A stretch of 64,000 nt of DNA from Kalaharituber pfeilii. Lineage: Eukaryota > Ascomycota > Pezizomycetes > Pezizales > Pezizaceae. The DNA lies in assembly GCA_015179045.1 (NCBI GenBank), contig WHUZ01000082.1, positions 186,001-250,000 of the forward strand, written 5' to 3'. How positions within the stretch are numbered: the stretch's first letter is position 1; every line of letters begins with the position of its first letter. The translations under genes and the position numbers were made by a program. Positions 63,936-64,000 of the stretch are shown one piece after another. Under the pieces are notes generated by a model. That model had not been told where the DNA came from. It saw only the letters and a program-made list of their open reading frames with translations, and did not search any database.

Positions 63936-63997
63936 ACATCGCCATAGCCCATAGGGCGGCCAGCGATTAATGATATATATAAAAAAAAAAAAAAAAT
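63936..63997 (+). mobile_element. T1 micro-retroposon at the window end
   Basis: ATCGCCATAGCCCATAGGGC, GGCCAGCGATTAATGATATA, then A(15). The window stops too soon to see the right TSD. Confidence 0.75.
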
Positions 63998-64000
63998 CCC

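Overview
The window looks like a repeat-dominated stretch of a filamentous ascomycete genome. Supporting signs are 50-100 nt introns with GT..AG ends, a NACHT-ankyrin (NLR-like) gene family, a secreted AA9-type polysaccharide monooxygenase relic with an N-terminal mature His, a secreted protein with repeated Lys-Arg (Kex2-type) sites, a Ty1/copia element and many LINE remnants. A Pezizomycete (truffle-like) source would fit the low gene density and NACHT-ankyrin expansion, but I cannot prove it from sequence alone.

Layout. 0.1-2.4 kb: an ankyrin gene. 2.4-5.7 kb: nested LINE debris and a DNA transposon with ~200 bp inverted repeats. 5.74-17.95 kb: a direct tandem duplication of a ~6 kb NACHT-ankyrin unit. 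Copy A (6728-11126) is broken. Copy B (12547-17610) can be assembled into seven exons (1557 aa) with about 20 near-identical ankyrin repeats. 18.35-23.33 kb: a large inverted arrangement of three minisatellite families that share a GCGAC core. 23.4-28.2 kb: stacked LINE copies inside a DNA transposon. 28.76 kb: tRNA-Ala(AGC). 31.2-32.1 kb: a LINE fragment between ~340 bp direct repeats. 33.5-36.3 kb: an intron-containing host gene of unknown function. 38.8 kb: a MITE. 41.7 kb: the last exon of an unidentified gene. 45.2-46.6 kb: A+T-rich DNA. 46.6-54.9 kb: minisatellites holding an apparently intact copia element (47791-53556) with LTRs identical by eye. 56.5-57.6 kb: a decayed AA9-CBM1 gene. 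60.55-62.48 kb: a secreted Asn-rich Kex2-type repeat protein. 62.9-64.0 kb: LINE tails.

The most unusual theme is a set of retroposed tails. At least three tail types (called T1, T2, T3 here) end LINE copies, an ORF1-only non-autonomous family, and at least 14 'micro-retroposons' only 33-74 bp long. Each of these is bounded by a 9-15 bp target-site duplication (TSD) and consists of little more than a small two-stem RNA structure plus poly(A). The stems covary between copies (CTCGC/GCGAG, ATCGC/GCGAT, GCTTG/CAAGC outside; GCCC/GGGC and GCCT/AGGC inside). The NLR duplication supplies natural empty sites for two of these insertions. In two cases an element has inserted into the hairpin of an older tail.

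Exon joins, boundaries and TSDs were worked out by eye. Positions should be good to a few bases where a TSD is quoted and to tens of bases elsewhere.
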